Of a stretch of 64,000 bases of DNA, positions 1 to 9,375 are shown piece after piece (the first letter of the stretch is position 1; each line of letters starts with the position of its first letter). A program made the translations under genes and the position numbers. Source of the stretch: SHAN690 sp023262195 (GTDB taxonomy: Bacteria > Bacteroidota > Bacteroidia > Flavobacteriales_G > Salibacteraceae); contig JAYQJE010000001.1 of the NCBI GenBank assembly GCA_038142005.1, positions 496,001 through 560,000 on the forward strand. The letters run 5' to 3'. The notes under the pieces were generated by a model. It saw only the letters and a list, made by a program, of their open reading frames with translations. It had not been told where the DNA came from and searched no databases.

Positions 1-1303
1 TTTTTGGGCTGTTTTTTATTACATCAATTTGGGGATACACTATAATCCATAATCCACAAATCAGCGCAGCATTGTAGAAAATCATTCGAGTGAATCCAGT
101 CTCGTTCCAAAGTGACTTTAGGCCCCTAAAAAGCAGAATCAAAAAAATGATGTATAATACGCTACTGGTTATGATAAAAACCAAGTTAAGACCAATGATG
201 GTTCCAGCGATGGGTATGGCCAATACAAACAGTGTGGAGAAAACACCTTGAATTATGATCATGGTTTTATTCCGGGAGACAGGACTAGCATTCAATAGTG
301 TTTTTGACAATAAAATAGCCAGTGGAACGTGCGCTGCTACGGTATAGGCAGGGAGTTTGCTCGGTGAAAGTTCATATGGAAACCAAGCCGCAACAAACCA
401 AATCAATATGCCAATCCATTCATAGTCGCGATTCTTTACAATGCTTCTGCCTTGTTTTGCTAGCATCGCGTAGGCAAACAAGTAAGGGCTAAAAGAAACT
501 AGAATGAATAAGAAATGCGTGCCGAATGGAGCACTTTGTCCAAGCACGCTTCCTCCAATTCGCTTTAATATGTACCAATCGATCATCCATGTAATGAACT
601 GTCCATTGTCTTCATGCCAAGCCAAATAGCCCCAATAAAACAGCGGTAATGCGGCAACGGGTAAAAAAAACCAAGGATGGAACTTGAGTAAACTGAAACG
701 CTTTGGACGAAAGATAAAAAGGAGGGCCGCAAAAAATCCAGTGAAAATGATCACCGGTGGCCCTTTAACTAATAAGGCGGCAGCAAATGCCAACCAAAAA
801 ATGACTACTCCTTTCCAGCTGGGCTTTTGTAAAAAACTCAGCACCTGAATAGCACACACGGTCATGAAAAATAGCAACGTACCATCGGTAACTGAAATCT
901 TTGCTAAACTCAACACAAACAGTGAGGTAGAAAGAATAACCGCGCTTAAAAAAGCTTCTTGCTTTGATAAAAAGTCACGCGTACCATAAAACATCATGCA
1001 AACTGTGCCAAAAAGGAAAACCGCTGAAGGAAATCGAGTACTAAACTCATTCATTCCAAACACTTTAGCAGAAAGGGCAATGTTCCAAAAATGCAGCGGT
1101 GGCTTTCGATGAATTTTCGACCATGGAAATTCAGGAATTAGCCAGTCTCCGGTGGCAAGCATTCTACTTGCAAAGCCAGCATAGGCTCCTTCATCTTGAT
1201 CCCAAAGGCTAATGAAATTATTGTGGATGAGTAGGACTACAGCTAAAAGCACAAAGAAGGTAATGTGCACTCTTCTATCCGAAAGCCAAGCCCAATTATT
1301 CAC
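1..1303 (-). CDS. ArnT/PMT-like membrane glycosyltransferase, 3' end outside window
   Basis: The minus strand is open for about 430 codons from a GTG at 1303 to the left edge, so the C-terminus is missing. The protein begins with a membrane segment, then has the luminal loop typical of lipid-linked sugar transferases (SLWDQDEGAYAG with the acidic pair, then KPPLHFW and STRFPSA), followed by many hydrophobic helices. Proteins of this GT39/GT83-like class move a sugar from a polyprenyl-phosphate carrier to lipid A or protein on the outer face of the inner membrane; the acceptor here is unknown. It starts 37 bases after the inferred sufS stop and looks like the last visible gene of the suf transcript. 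It is a paralogue of the gene at 4573-6040. The GTG start is inferred because an in-frame stop lies directly upstream. Confidence 0.8.
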   Translation of the reverse strand, partial: MNNWAWLSDRRVHITFFVLLAVVLLIHNNFISLWDQDEGAYAGFASRMLATGDWLIPEFPWSKIHRKPPLHFWNIALSAKVFGMNEFSTRFPSAVFLFGTVCMMFYGTRDFLSKQEAFLSAVILSTSLFVLSLAKISVTDGTLLFFMTVCAIQVLSFLQKPSWKGVVIFWLAFAAALLVKGPPVIIFTGFFAALLFIFRPKRFSLLKFHPWFFLPVAALPLFYWGYLAWHEDNGQFITWMIDWYILKRIGGSVLGQSAPFGTHFLFILVSFSPYLFAYAMLAKQGRSIVKNRDYEWIGILIWFVAAWFPYELSPSKLPAYTVAAHVPLAILLSKTLLNASPVSRNKTMIIIQGVFSTLFVLAIPIAGTIIGLNLVFIITSSVLYIIFLILLFRGLKSLWNETGFTRMIFYNAALICGLWIIVYPQIDVIKNSPK

Positions 1304-2560
1304 TTAACAAAACAAACGTTTTTTGCACTCTAGGGAGGTATTAACCCAACATCTTAGCGGCTCTTTTACGCCTTCGACAAGGACATCTACTTCCTCTTTG
1401 GTATTGTAGACGGCAAATGAAGCACGCACTGTGCCGGGAATACCATACCAATTCATCAATGGCATGGTGCAATGATGACCCGTGCGAACGGCAATACCCA
1501 ATTGATCTAGGATAGTTCCCATATCGAATGGATGTATATCACCAACTAAAAACGATATCACTGAAGCCTTTTTCTCCGCAGTACCAATGATCCTGAGGCC
1601 ATCAATTTTTAAGAGTTCTTCGGTGGCATAGTCCACAAGCGCTTTCTCCCAATTTCCAATATTTTCAATGCCAACTTCATTCATAAAATTAATTGCCTCA
1701 CCCAGCGCAATGGTGTCGGCAATGTTTGGCGTACCTGCTTCAAATTTGAACGGTAGTGAGTTGTATGTAGTCTCTTCAAAAGTGACCTTATCAATCATTT
1801 CTCCACCGCCATGATATGGCGGCATATCATTTAACCATTGCTCTTTACCGTATAGTATTCCTATACCTGTAGGGCCATACATTTTGTGGGCCGAAAAGCA
1901 GTAAAAATCAGCATCAAGGTCTTGTACATCTACCTTCATATGAGGAACAGACTGTGCACCGTCAATCAAAACCGCAGCTCCAACCTTGTGTGCTTTGGAA
2001 ATAATTTCATGTACTGGGTTAATTGATCCCAAGGCATTGCTCACATGATTTACGGCCACCATCGCAGTTTTACCACTTAGCAATAGGTCGAACTCATCCA
2101 TGATGATTTCGCCACGTTCATTGATGGGAATTACCTTCAATTTAGCTCCCCACTCTTCACACATCATTTGCCAAGGCACAATGTTGCTATGGTGCTCCAT
2201 GGTTGATATAAGGACTTCATAGCCTTCCTCGATAAATACTTTACCAAAAGAACTCGCCACTAAATTGATAGCCTCAGTAGTACCGCGCGTGTATATAATT
2301 TCATGCTCATGTTGAGCATTGATGAGTTGTTGCACTTGTTTTCGCACGGCTTCAAATGCATCCGTTGCTCTCTGACTTAGCGTATGCACTCCCCTGTGTA
2401 CATTGGCATGGTCATTTTCATAATAATGCTTCAAGGATTCAATCACCCTACTAGGTTTCTGCGATGAAGCACCGTTATCAAGATAAACCAGCGGTTTGCC
2501 GTTAATCTCTTGATCTAAAATTGGAAACTGACTTCTAACTTCTTCTATATGTATACTCAT
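1304..2560 (-). CDS. sufS: SufS cysteine desulfurase (3' frameshift)
   Basis: PLP-dependent group II cysteine desulfurase that takes sulfur from cysteine for Fe-S cluster assembly. Visible marks are the PLP lysine in SAHKMYGP (about residue 226) and the catalytic cysteine in TGHHCTMP (about residue 364). The start overlaps the sufD stop by four bases (ATGA). The C-terminus is odd: after EVDVLVEGVK the frame runs on to 1304, but adding one A in the A-run near 1364-1367 gives RAAKMLG and a stop at 1341, the normal family ending. The true gene is therefore probably 1341-2560, about 405 residues. No sufE is visible nearby. Confidence 0.95.
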   Translation of the reverse strand: MSIHIEEVRSQFPILDQEINGKPLVYLDNGASSQKPSRVIESLKHYYENDHANVHRGVHTLSQRATDAFEAVRKQVQQLINAQHEHEIIYTRGTTEAINLVASSFGKVFIEEGYEVLISTMEHHSNIVPWQMMCEEWGAKLKVIPINERGEIIMDEFDLLLSGKTAMVAVNHVSNALGSINPVHEIISKAHKVGAAVLIDGAQSVPHMKVDVQDLDADFYCFSAHKMYGPTGIGILYGKEQWLNDMPPYHGGGEMIDKVTFEETTYNSLPFKFEAGTPNIADTIALGEAINFMNEVGIENIGNWEKALVDYATEELLKIDGLRIIGTAEKKASVISFLVGDIHPFDMGTILDQLGIAVRTGHHCTMPLMNWYGIPGTVRASFAVYNTKEEVDVLVEGVKEPLRCWVNTSLECKKRLFC

Positions 2561-3804
2561 GAAAACTTTGAATCAATAAACTCTTCTACATCTTCCTTTA
2601 ACTCCACTAGGTCTATTGTATCGATTACGTCTTGAGCGAATGCTTGCACCAACAAGCGATGTGCTGCCTCTTTACCAAGACCTCTGCTTTGCAAATAGAA
2701 CATGGCTTCTTCATCCAATTGTCCTATGGTGCAGCCATGCGAACACTTCACATCATCCGCATATATTTCTAGCTCAGGTTTAGTGTTTATGGTGGCCTTA
2801 TCGCTCAACAGAATATTTTGATTACTCTGAAATGCATTGGTTTGCTGGGCAGCCTTATGAACCATAATCTTACCATTAAAAACTCCCGTAGATCGGTCTG
2901 CCATTACTCCTTTATACAGCTCATTGCTGTTACAACCATGATCTTGATGGTCGGCATAAGTTTGATTATCCACGTGTTGATTTCCATCGGTGAAATAAAC
3001 TCCCATCATGTTCGATTCGCAACCGGGCTCGGTGATAGTCAAATGGATATTATTTCGAATGAGTTTACCAGACTTTGTCACGGTAACAATAGTGAATCGG
3101 CTATCTTTCTTTTGTGAAACATTGGTGTTGGTGATGGCACTTGTTCCACTTCCTTCATCCTCAATGAGATAATAGTCGGCTTTTGCATTATCATCTACAA
3201 AAATTTCACATACCGAATTGGTAAAAGCTCCCGCATTACCCTGACCCTCAAACTGATGCACAAACTTCACTTCTGCACCTTGCTCAACATGAATTAGATT
3301 ACGTGCGTTAATCGCTTGGCTTTCGCCCAACGAAATATTCAGAATCACTATGGACGTTTCAATGCGAGCATTGCGCTTTACTTTGATGTATGCACCATCT
3401 AAAAAATATGCCATATTGAGTGATGGGAATGCGTCTTGCTTAAGGTTGAAGAGTGTCCCCATTTTTGATAAAACGGTGCCCTTATCCGAATCGCTGATAT
3501 TAGATAGCGAGCTGAATTCCACTCCATCGGGCACTTGATCACTCCATTGCTCTGAAAACTTTCCGTTAATAAACGTAAGATACTTCCAATCCTTATGGAT
3601 TTTAAACGAATCAATATCACTAAGCTCCATTTGGTTTTGAGCGTATGTAGCATCAATAATGGTATTGACTCTAGTATACTTCCAACGCTCATTTTTCGTG
3701 GTCGGAAAGTTCAAACCATTGTGCAATGCAGCCCTAGCTTCAGCCTGTATGGCGAAGTGCTCTGGTAAGTTATCGAATTGCTTTAAAAAACTGTCTTTAT
3801 TCAT
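2557..3804 (-). CDS. sufD: SufD Fe-S scaffold subunit
   Basis: 415-residue SufD, partner of SufB and SufC in the SufBC2D scaffold that builds Fe-S clusters in the cytoplasm. The N-terminus has the family's NERWKYTRV stretch, and the C-terminal half has the beta-helix core ending in KCSHGCTIGQLDEEAMFYL with the SRGL segment. It lies 15 bases after sufC and overlaps sufS by four bases, so it is co-translated with them. The frame is intact and full length. Confidence 0.95.
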   Translation of the reverse strand: MNKDSFLKQFDNLPEHFAIQAEARAALHNGLNFPTTKNERWKYTRVNTIIDATYAQNQMELSDIDSFKIHKDWKYLTFINGKFSEQWSDQVPDGVEFSSLSNISDSDKGTVLSKMGTLFNLKQDAFPSLNMAYFLDGAYIKVKRNARIETSIVILNISLGESQAINARNLIHVEQGAEVKFVHQFEGQGNAGAFTNSVCEIFVDDNAKADYYLIEDEGSGTSAITNTNVSQKKDSRFTIVTVTKSGKLIRNNIHLTITEPGCESNMMGVYFTDGNQHVDNQTYADHQDHGCNSNELYKGVMADRSTGVFNGKIMVHKAAQQTNAFQSNQNILLSDKATINTKPELEIYADDVKCSHGCTIGQLDEEAMFYLQSRGLGKEAAHRLLVQAFAQDVIDTIDLVELKEDVEEFIDSKFS

Positions 3805-3819
3805 TTCCCGCGTCTTCCT

Positions 3820-4580
3820 TTATGCCTCAACCTCTTCTTTGATCCAATCGTAACCTTTCTCTTCCAATTCTAAGGCAAGTTCCTTACCCCCCGACTTCAC
3901 AATTCTACCTTCGAACAACACATGAACATAATCAGGCACAATGTATTCGAGCAAACGCTGATAATGCGTAATCACGATAAACGATCGATCCTCACTACGC
4001 AGCTTATTAACTCCATTGGAAACAATTTTCAGTGCATCAATATCCAATCCTGAATCCGTCTCATCTAGAATTCCCAATTTGGGTTCGAGCATGGCCATTT
4101 GAAAGATCTCATTTCGCTTCTTTTCTCCCCCGAGAATCCCTCATTCACAGAGCGGTTTGCTAAGTTCGATTTCAACTCTACCATCGCTTGTTTTTCTTTC
4201 ACCATTGTCATGAAGTCTTTGGCAGAAATATCGTCTAAACCATGATGGTGACGTTTTGCATTGATTGCAGCTTTCAGGAAGTTGATGTTGCTCACTCCAG
4301 GTATTTCAACTGGATATTGAAACGCTAAAAACAAACCTTCTCGCGACCTTTCTTCTGGCTCCATCTCCAACAAATCTTTGCCAAGAAAGGTGACCTCATC
4401 TGCTTCCACTTCATAATCATCTCTGCCTGCGAGCACTGAAGATAGCGTGCTTTTGCCGCTTCCATTCGGCCCCATTATTGCATGTACTTCACCGGGCTTC
4501 ACTTCAAGATTTATTCCTTTCAAAATCTTATTTCCCTCAATAGAAGCTCTAAGGTTCTTTATGGTTAAATATTCACTCAT
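3820..4580 (-). CDS. sufC: SufC Fe-S assembly ATPase (frameshifted in this sequence)
   Basis: ABC-type ATPase of the SufBCD complex. The N-terminal part reads MSEYLTIKNL with Walker A GPNGSGKS (residues 37-44); the rest, in another frame, holds Walker B LGILDETDSGLDIDAL and the H-loop ITHYQR. The break falls in the ABC signature: one base is missing from the C-run at 4127-4131 (G-run on the coding strand), and restoring it gives GFSGGEKKRNEIFQMAML. The start at 4580 overlaps the upstream glycosyltransferase stop by eight bases. As SufC is normally essential in this pathway, a sequencing error is more likely than a dead gene. Confidence 0.93.
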
Positions 4581-6040
4581 TTGACTTTCTTTCAATATGA
4601 TTGTATGTTTTTTTTCCTTCTATGCTGAATAGAACTGCCGTTTTGTATGCATCCAGTTGTTTTAGATGATACGCATTAATAATTTCCTTTTTATGCGCTT
4701 CATTCCTTACGAGCACCTTATCACCCACACTCAAACCATGCACTTGGTTTTGTAACACCAAAGCTTGGTTCCTTGTTTGGAATTTATGTCTGTAAAAAAT
4801 TAATGCCCCTTGAAAATGGTCGTGGATGATAATTACGTTGTTCATGTCATCCCCTCGATTGTAAGCTCGGTTTAGAAAAATTTCTTGAGACTCGAAGTTC
4901 ATTTCTCCGTCATTCAAAGCCATAGCTTGTGTATGAGAAAACATGTGATATGTAGGTAGGATCAATACAGCCACGAGTAATACCTGCCTTGTGCGCGACA
5001 TAAAATTTTTTGAGAGTGTTTTAATGGTGAAGGCAACGGGAATCGAAGCCATTGGGTAAAAAGGCATGTCATACCAATCTAACTTCGATTTTGAAATCGA
5101 AATGACCAGCAAATAAGAAACTGCACAGATGGCCGTAAAAGCAACGAGGGAATTTGCTCTTGCATCTTGCATAAACACCATCACTACTCCCAATACAAAT
5201 AAGGCAAACCACCATGTATATCGGCCCCTAAGCATGTTGTTTAGATAATAACTAAATGAATGACTATGACCCACACTTTTGGTATATCGACCAATATTAG
5301 ACTTGAAAAACATAGAAATATATCCTGGCTGATTGGTTTCTCGAATAACCACATAACCTGCAATAAAAACTAACATCGCAACCAGCAATACATAAAACTG
5401 CCAAGACTTTGCGAGTAAGGTAATCGATGATGAATCGAAGATCAATGCATAGATCAAATAGCCTGGCAGCATCAAAAAACCTGCGACCGATTTTGTCCAA
5501 AATGAAGCGACCAGGGCTATTGCAAATCCCACCATCCACTTCCACTTTTTAGATTGAAGAAATTCAAAAAAGGTGAACGCTTGAATGATCAGCATTAAAG
5601 TTAAAAGCGCATCGGCCTCTGCACCTCTAGACGTGTGAAAACCGATAAACCCAATCGATGTAAGCAATACTGCAGCTGATACTAAACCAAACTCAGTGGT
5701 ATAATTACGTTTTCCGAAAGAATAAATAAGCAAAACTGACATTGCAGATGCTATGGCACTTGGCAAGCGCAACGTAAGCTCGGATATACCAAAAAATTGT
5801 AATGAGGTAATCTGCAACCACGTTTGCAATGGTGGTTTTGACGATATAAAACTTGGCTCTCCGTTGAAATATGAAACGAACCAAGAACCGTTTTGCCACA
5901 TCTCAATGGCGTGCACGGTAAACCAACCTTCATCCCAAAGACGAATATGTGGCACTCCCAGTTTTACAAATAGAAAAATGTAAATAGGAGGCACGAGCAA
6001 TAGCCATGCGAGGTGGTGGTATTTAGAAAAGGTTTGTCAT
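4573..6040 (-). CDS. ArnT-like membrane glycosyltransferase inserted in suf operon
   Basis: About 485 residues, with multiple membrane helices and the luminal motif RLWDEGWFTVHA followed by SSKPPLQTWL and LRLPSA, as in ArnT/PMT-type polyprenyl-phosphate-sugar transferases. It lies between sufB and sufC: four bases after the sufB stop and overlapping sufC by eight bases. The open frame itself begins at a TTG at 6000. An ATG at 6040 gives a better start (MTNL...) if one T is removed from the T-run near 6027-6030, because the frame continues as KYHHLAWLLLVPP. The substrate and acceptor are unknown. The placement inside suf is unusual. Confidence 0.82.
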
Positions 6041-6043
6041 TGG

Positions 6044-7492
6044 CTATCCCACGCTACTCTCCAGCGATATACTCAGTAGTTTTTGTGCTTCGATTGCGAA
6101 TTCCATGGGTAGCTTATTTAGTACCTCTTTTGCGTATCCATTTACGATCAGGCTTACTGCCTTTTCTTCATCGATTCCGCGTTGGAGGCAATAGAAAATC
6201 TGATCTTCTCCTATTTTCGAGGTCGTAGCTTCATGTTCTACCTTGGCTGTGCTATTCTGAGTCTCTATGTAGGGAAACGTGTGTGCTCCGCACTCACTTC
6301 CCAAGAGTAGCGAATCGCATTGACTAAAGTTTCGGGCTTGACTGGCTTTCGGCAATATTTTAACAAGCCCTCGGTAGCTGTTGTTACTCTTCCCTGCCGA
6401 AATACCCTTAGAGATAATGGTGCTTTTGGTGTTCTTACCGATGTGTACCATTTTGGTTCCTGTATCTGCTTGCTGATAATTATTGGTCACTGCCACTGAG
6501 TAGAACTCTCCCACAGAATTATCTCCTTTTAACACACAGCTAGGATATTTCCATGTAATGGCCGAACCCGTTTCAACTTGGGTCCAGCTGATTTTCGAAT
6601 TTCTTCCTTCGCAAAGACCTCTCTTCGTAACGAAATTGTAAATACCCCCTTTGCCCTGTTCATCACCAGGATACCAATTCTGAACTGTGCTGTATTTTAT
6701 TTCCGCATCATCCATTGCAATTAGTTCCACTACCGCAGCGTGCAGTTGATTTTCATCGCGCATCGGAGCAGTGCAGCCTTCGAGGTAACTGACGTAACTG
6801 CCAGTATCTGCAACTACAAGAGTTCGCTCAAATTGTCCTGTCTGAGCATCATTGATTCTAAAATACGTACTCAATTCCATTGGGCATCTCACACCTTTTG
6901 GTATATAGCAAAATGAGCCATCTGTAAACACAGCCGCATTAAGTGCCGCATAGAAATTGTCATTAGTCGGCACCACAGTTCCCATGTATTTCTTTACCAA
7001 CTCCGGATGATCCTGAACAGCTTCAGAAAAGGAACAGAAGATGATTCCCAATTCTGCCAACTTTTCCTTAAAGCTGGTTTCTACGCTCACGCTATCAATC
7101 ACCACATCAACAGCCACTCCTGTCAGTCTTTTTTGCTCCTCTGTGCTTATACCAAGCTTATCATACATGGCCTTCAATTCCGGGTCAAGCTCATCTAAGC
7201 TGTTTAGCCTTTTCTTGGTCTTGGGAGCTGAGTAGTAGTGTAGATCTTGAAAATCAACCTTAGGATAATGAATATGTGCCCATTCGGGCTCCACCATTTC
7301 TTGCCAGACCTTCAGGGCGTTTAATCGATACTCGAGCAACCATTCTGGTTCATTTTTTTTAGCGGAGATTAACCGAATAATATCTTCATTTAAACCTTTT
7401 GGGGCCTTGTCTGACTCAAAGTTGGAGACAAATCCAAACTCGTATTTTTTATTCTTCAGCTCCTCTGCTAATTCTGCTTCCGTGTACGCCAT
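6044..7492 (-). CDS. sufB: SufB Fe-S scaffold subunit
   Basis: 482-residue SufB, the main scaffold of the SufBC2D complex. It shows the family segments SFCYIPKGVRCPMELSTYFRI (conserved core begins FCYIPKG), TAPMRDENQLHAAVVEL, and the C-terminal CDSLLLGSECGAHTFPYIE and GYAKEVLNKLPMEFA. The frame is intact. It follows the SufA-like gene by 18 bases and belongs to the same transcript. Confidence 0.96.
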   Translation of the reverse strand: MAYTEAELAEELKNKKYEFGFVSNFESDKAPKGLNEDIIRLISAKKNEPEWLLEYRLNALKVWQEMVEPEWAHIHYPKVDFQDLHYYSAPKTKKRLNSLDELDPELKAMYDKLGISTEEQKRLTGVAVDVVIDSVSVETSFKEKLAELGIIFCSFSEAVQDHPELVKKYMGTVVPTNDNFYAALNAAVFTDGSFCYIPKGVRCPMELSTYFRINDAQTGQFERTLVVADTGSYVSYLEGCTAPMRDENQLHAAVVELIAMDDAEIKYSTVQNWYPGDEQGKGGIYNFVTKRGLCEGRNSKISWTQVETGSAITWKYPSCVLKGDNSVGEFYSVAVTNNYQQADTGTKMVHIGKNTKSTIISKGISAGKSNNSYRGLVKILPKASQARNFSQCDSLLLGSECGAHTFPYIETQNSTAKVEHEATTSKIGEDQIFYCLQRGIDEEKAVSLIVNGYAKEVLNKLPMEFAIEAQKLLSISLESSVG

Positions 7493-7510
7493 AATCTTGC
7501 TGTATAAATC

Positions 7511-7834
7511 TTAGATAGAAAAACTTTCACCGCAACCACAAGTGCGGTTGGCATTAGGATTAATGAATTCAAAACCCTTACCATTCAAACCATCTGAGTA
7601 ATTCAGCTCGGTACCCACGAGATACAAGAAGCTCTTTTTATCTACCACTATCTTAATCCCATTGTCTTCAAAGACCTTGTCTTCATCCTTAAGCTCAGTA
7701 TCAAAATCCATAATGTACGTCAGTCCAGAGCAGCCCCCGCCCTTGACTCCAACTCGTATGAACGCATTGCTTAGGTTTTGCTCTTGCATAAGTCTCTGAG
7801 CCTGCGATTTAGCACTTTCACTTACTTTGATCAT
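7511..7834 (-). CDS. sufA: SufA/IscA-type Fe-S carrier
   Basis: 107-residue A-type Fe-S carrier (HesB/IscA family). The three conserved cysteines are visible: C35 in KGGGCSGLTY, and C99 and C101 in TCGCGESFSI. It is the first gene of the suf operon and probably passes clusters from SufBCD to target proteins. Whether it should be called SufA, IscA or ErpA cannot be settled from sequence alone; the operon context favours SufA. A palindromic site and a promoter lie just upstream. Confidence 0.93.
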   Translation of the reverse strand: MIKVSESAKSQAQRLMQEQNLSNAFIRVGVKGGGCSGLTYIMDFDTELKDEDKVFEDNGIKIVVDKKSFLYLVGTELNYSDGLNGKGFEFINPNANRTCGCGESFSI

Positions 7835-7872
7835 ATCGGATTAACAGTTTTGATTATCAGATGTTTTGCCTT

Positions 7873-7893
7873 TATTTAGATTAAATCTAAATA
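7873..7893. promoter_or_regulatory. 21-bp perfect palindrome, candidate operator of suf operon
   Basis: The arm TATTTAGATT is followed by one central A and its exact reverse complement. It lies 13 bases downstream of the -7 element and about 40 bases upstream of the sufA-like start, a position suited to a repressor. The TTTAGA/TCTAAA arms resemble DtxR- or Rrf2-type metal or Fe-S regulator sites, but the regulator is not in the window. Confidence 0.6.
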
Positions 7894-7905
7894 GAGAGCT
7901 AGCTG

Positions 7906-7913
7906 CGAAGGTA
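7906..7913 (-). promoter_or_regulatory. suf promoter -7 element
   Basis: The minus strand reads TACCTTCG followed by CA, close to the Bacteroidota -7 consensus TAnnTTTG. The -33 TTG is not clear. The predicted transcript starts just before the palindrome. Confidence 0.45.
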
Positions 7914-8071
7914 AAACTCGCATTTGAAATAACTTAATGCACCTTTATTTATTCTGTCTCAGATATTGCATAAATCAACATGATATTGTTGGATTAGCTT
8001 GAAACTGGAGGCCATCTTCTAAACTGGATAATAAACGAAGTAACCATGAGTCAACGTATAGTTGCCAAAAA

Positions 8072-8758
8072 CTAACTAATCTCCTGGCCCCATTTCAAGT
8101 TAAACTGTCTTCGGATTATCCAAACGATGATGTAAATGGGTATAGTATCCACAAATGCGGCTAAAGCCTTGAATAGCCAACCATCAATAATGAACCCAGA
8201 CATGGTTTCAAAGCTCTCTTTTCCATAGAAGAGCACCCCAACTACTAAGGTTGTATCCACCAATTGTGAGAGCATGGTCGAAGCATTATTTCGCAACCAA
8301 AGCATTTTTCCATTGGTGAGGCGTTTCCAAAAATGGAATAACCGCACATCAACAAGTTGTGCAACAAGATAAGCTGTCATGGAGGCGAAAATCACACGCT
8401 GTGAGTTTCCGAATGCTGCATTGTAAACCGAGTCGCTCACCGGAGAGGATTCAATTGCAGCGAACTGCTTCCCTAGCCATAGGATTAAGATGGTAAATAA
8501 GAGCGCTGCAAAGCCCATCAAAACCACCCTACTTGTCTTCTTCCTCCCATACATTTCACTCAGGATATCAGTAATCAAAAACGTTATGGGATATGGCAAA
8601 ACCCCTGCAGAAAGGGTGAACGTGTAGAATCCTAAATCAACGGAAACAAACTTATTTGCGATGAGATTGCATACGACCAATGCAGTAATGAAAAGTCCTG
8701 CAAGCGTGAGATAGAGATTATCAGCTTTTTGTCTTTGCTTCTTGTTCACTTCAAGCAA
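8072..8758 (-). CDS. yhhQ: Queuosine precursor transporter (YhhQ/VUT family)
   Basis: 228-residue inner membrane protein with about six helices. Family marks are NLIANKFVSVDLGFYTFTLSAG, of which the key part is SAGVLPYPITFLITDILSE, then YGRKK, and NNASTMLSQLVDTT toward the C-terminus. The VUT_1/YhhQ family takes up queuosine precursors such as preQ0 for tRNA modification. It starts 18 bases after the upstream minus-strand gene. The C-terminus (QFNLKWGQEIS) looks complete. Confidence 0.85.
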   Translation of the reverse strand: MLEVNKKQRQKADNLYLTLAGLFITALVVCNLIANKFVSVDLGFYTFTLSAGVLPYPITFLITDILSEMYGRKKTSRVVLMGFAALLFTILILWLGKQFAAIESSPVSDSVYNAAFGNSQRVIFASMTAYLVAQLVDVRLFHFWKRLTNGKMLWLRNNASTMLSQLVDTTLVVGVLFYGKESFETMSGFIIDGWLFKALAAFVDTIPIYIIVWIIRRQFNLKWGQEIS

Positions 8759-8776
8759 ATGAAGGAATATCTGAGC

Positions 8777-9343
8777 TTACAGCGCACCCACTAGCTTAAA
8801 ATAGTCCTTCAATATGGCCTTAACAACCTTTCTTTGATCTGGGGTATTCCAAATCGGCATGTTTTCATTGCCGATTTTTACCGTGAAAATTGCACTGTCA
8901 TTTGTAACAGATTCAAAGATTGATGCTCCGAGGTTTAAACTCTGCATGGCATTCAAATCCTGTAGAGCAAACTCCCTGCTCTCAGCTCCATCATAAATTT
9001 TAAGCATTTTGGAGCTTGTAGTAGAGTCCGTGTTTTCAAAAATGATGTAGGCCTGATCTTGTCTCCAGTTATCTACGATCTTAAGCCTTGGTGCCAACTC
9101 CGAGAAAACTTTCTGATCGGGGTGATCATACATGTAATAACCAGAGCGATCGTCCTCAGAAATATCATAGTAAAACTGCCTTAGATTTTTAAAATACAAG
9201 GCATTTGACTCCATTACGTGTGTATTAAGCTTATTCTTTTTCAGCACAGGGTGATTTGGAGCCAGCGTAATGGTTAGGGCGACCAATGCGGCCATTGCTA
9301 TCCCGAATGCATATTTTAATCTTGATTGCACGTTAAAAAACAA
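8777..9343 (-). CDS. Membrane-anchored protein of unknown function
   Basis: 188 residues with one N-terminal membrane segment (YAFGIAMAALVALTITL) followed by a soluble, probably periplasmic domain rich in aromatic and acidic residues. I do not recognise the family. The open frame begins at a TTG (9343); a GTG at 9331 is an equally plausible start, and neither has a strong ribosome site. It is divergent from the carotenoid desaturase, with about 33 bases between them. Confidence 0.6.
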   Translation of the reverse strand: MFFNVQSRLKYAFGIAMAALVALTITLAPNHPVLKKNKLNTHVMESNALYFKNLRQFYYDISEDDRSGYYMYDHPDQKVFSELAPRLKIVDNWRQDQAYIIFENTDSTTSSKMLKIYDGAESREFALQDLNAMQSLNLGASIFESVTNDSAIFTVKIGNENMPIWNTPDQRKVVKAILKDYFKLVGAL

Positions 9344-9375
9344 ACTACGTATGATAGATGTTTTCTTTGTCCCTT

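Noticed and set aside
4127..4131. Programmed frameshifting in sufC
   Set aside because: The break is a homopolymer length change like those in over ten unrelated genes, with no slippery heptamer or conserved structure.
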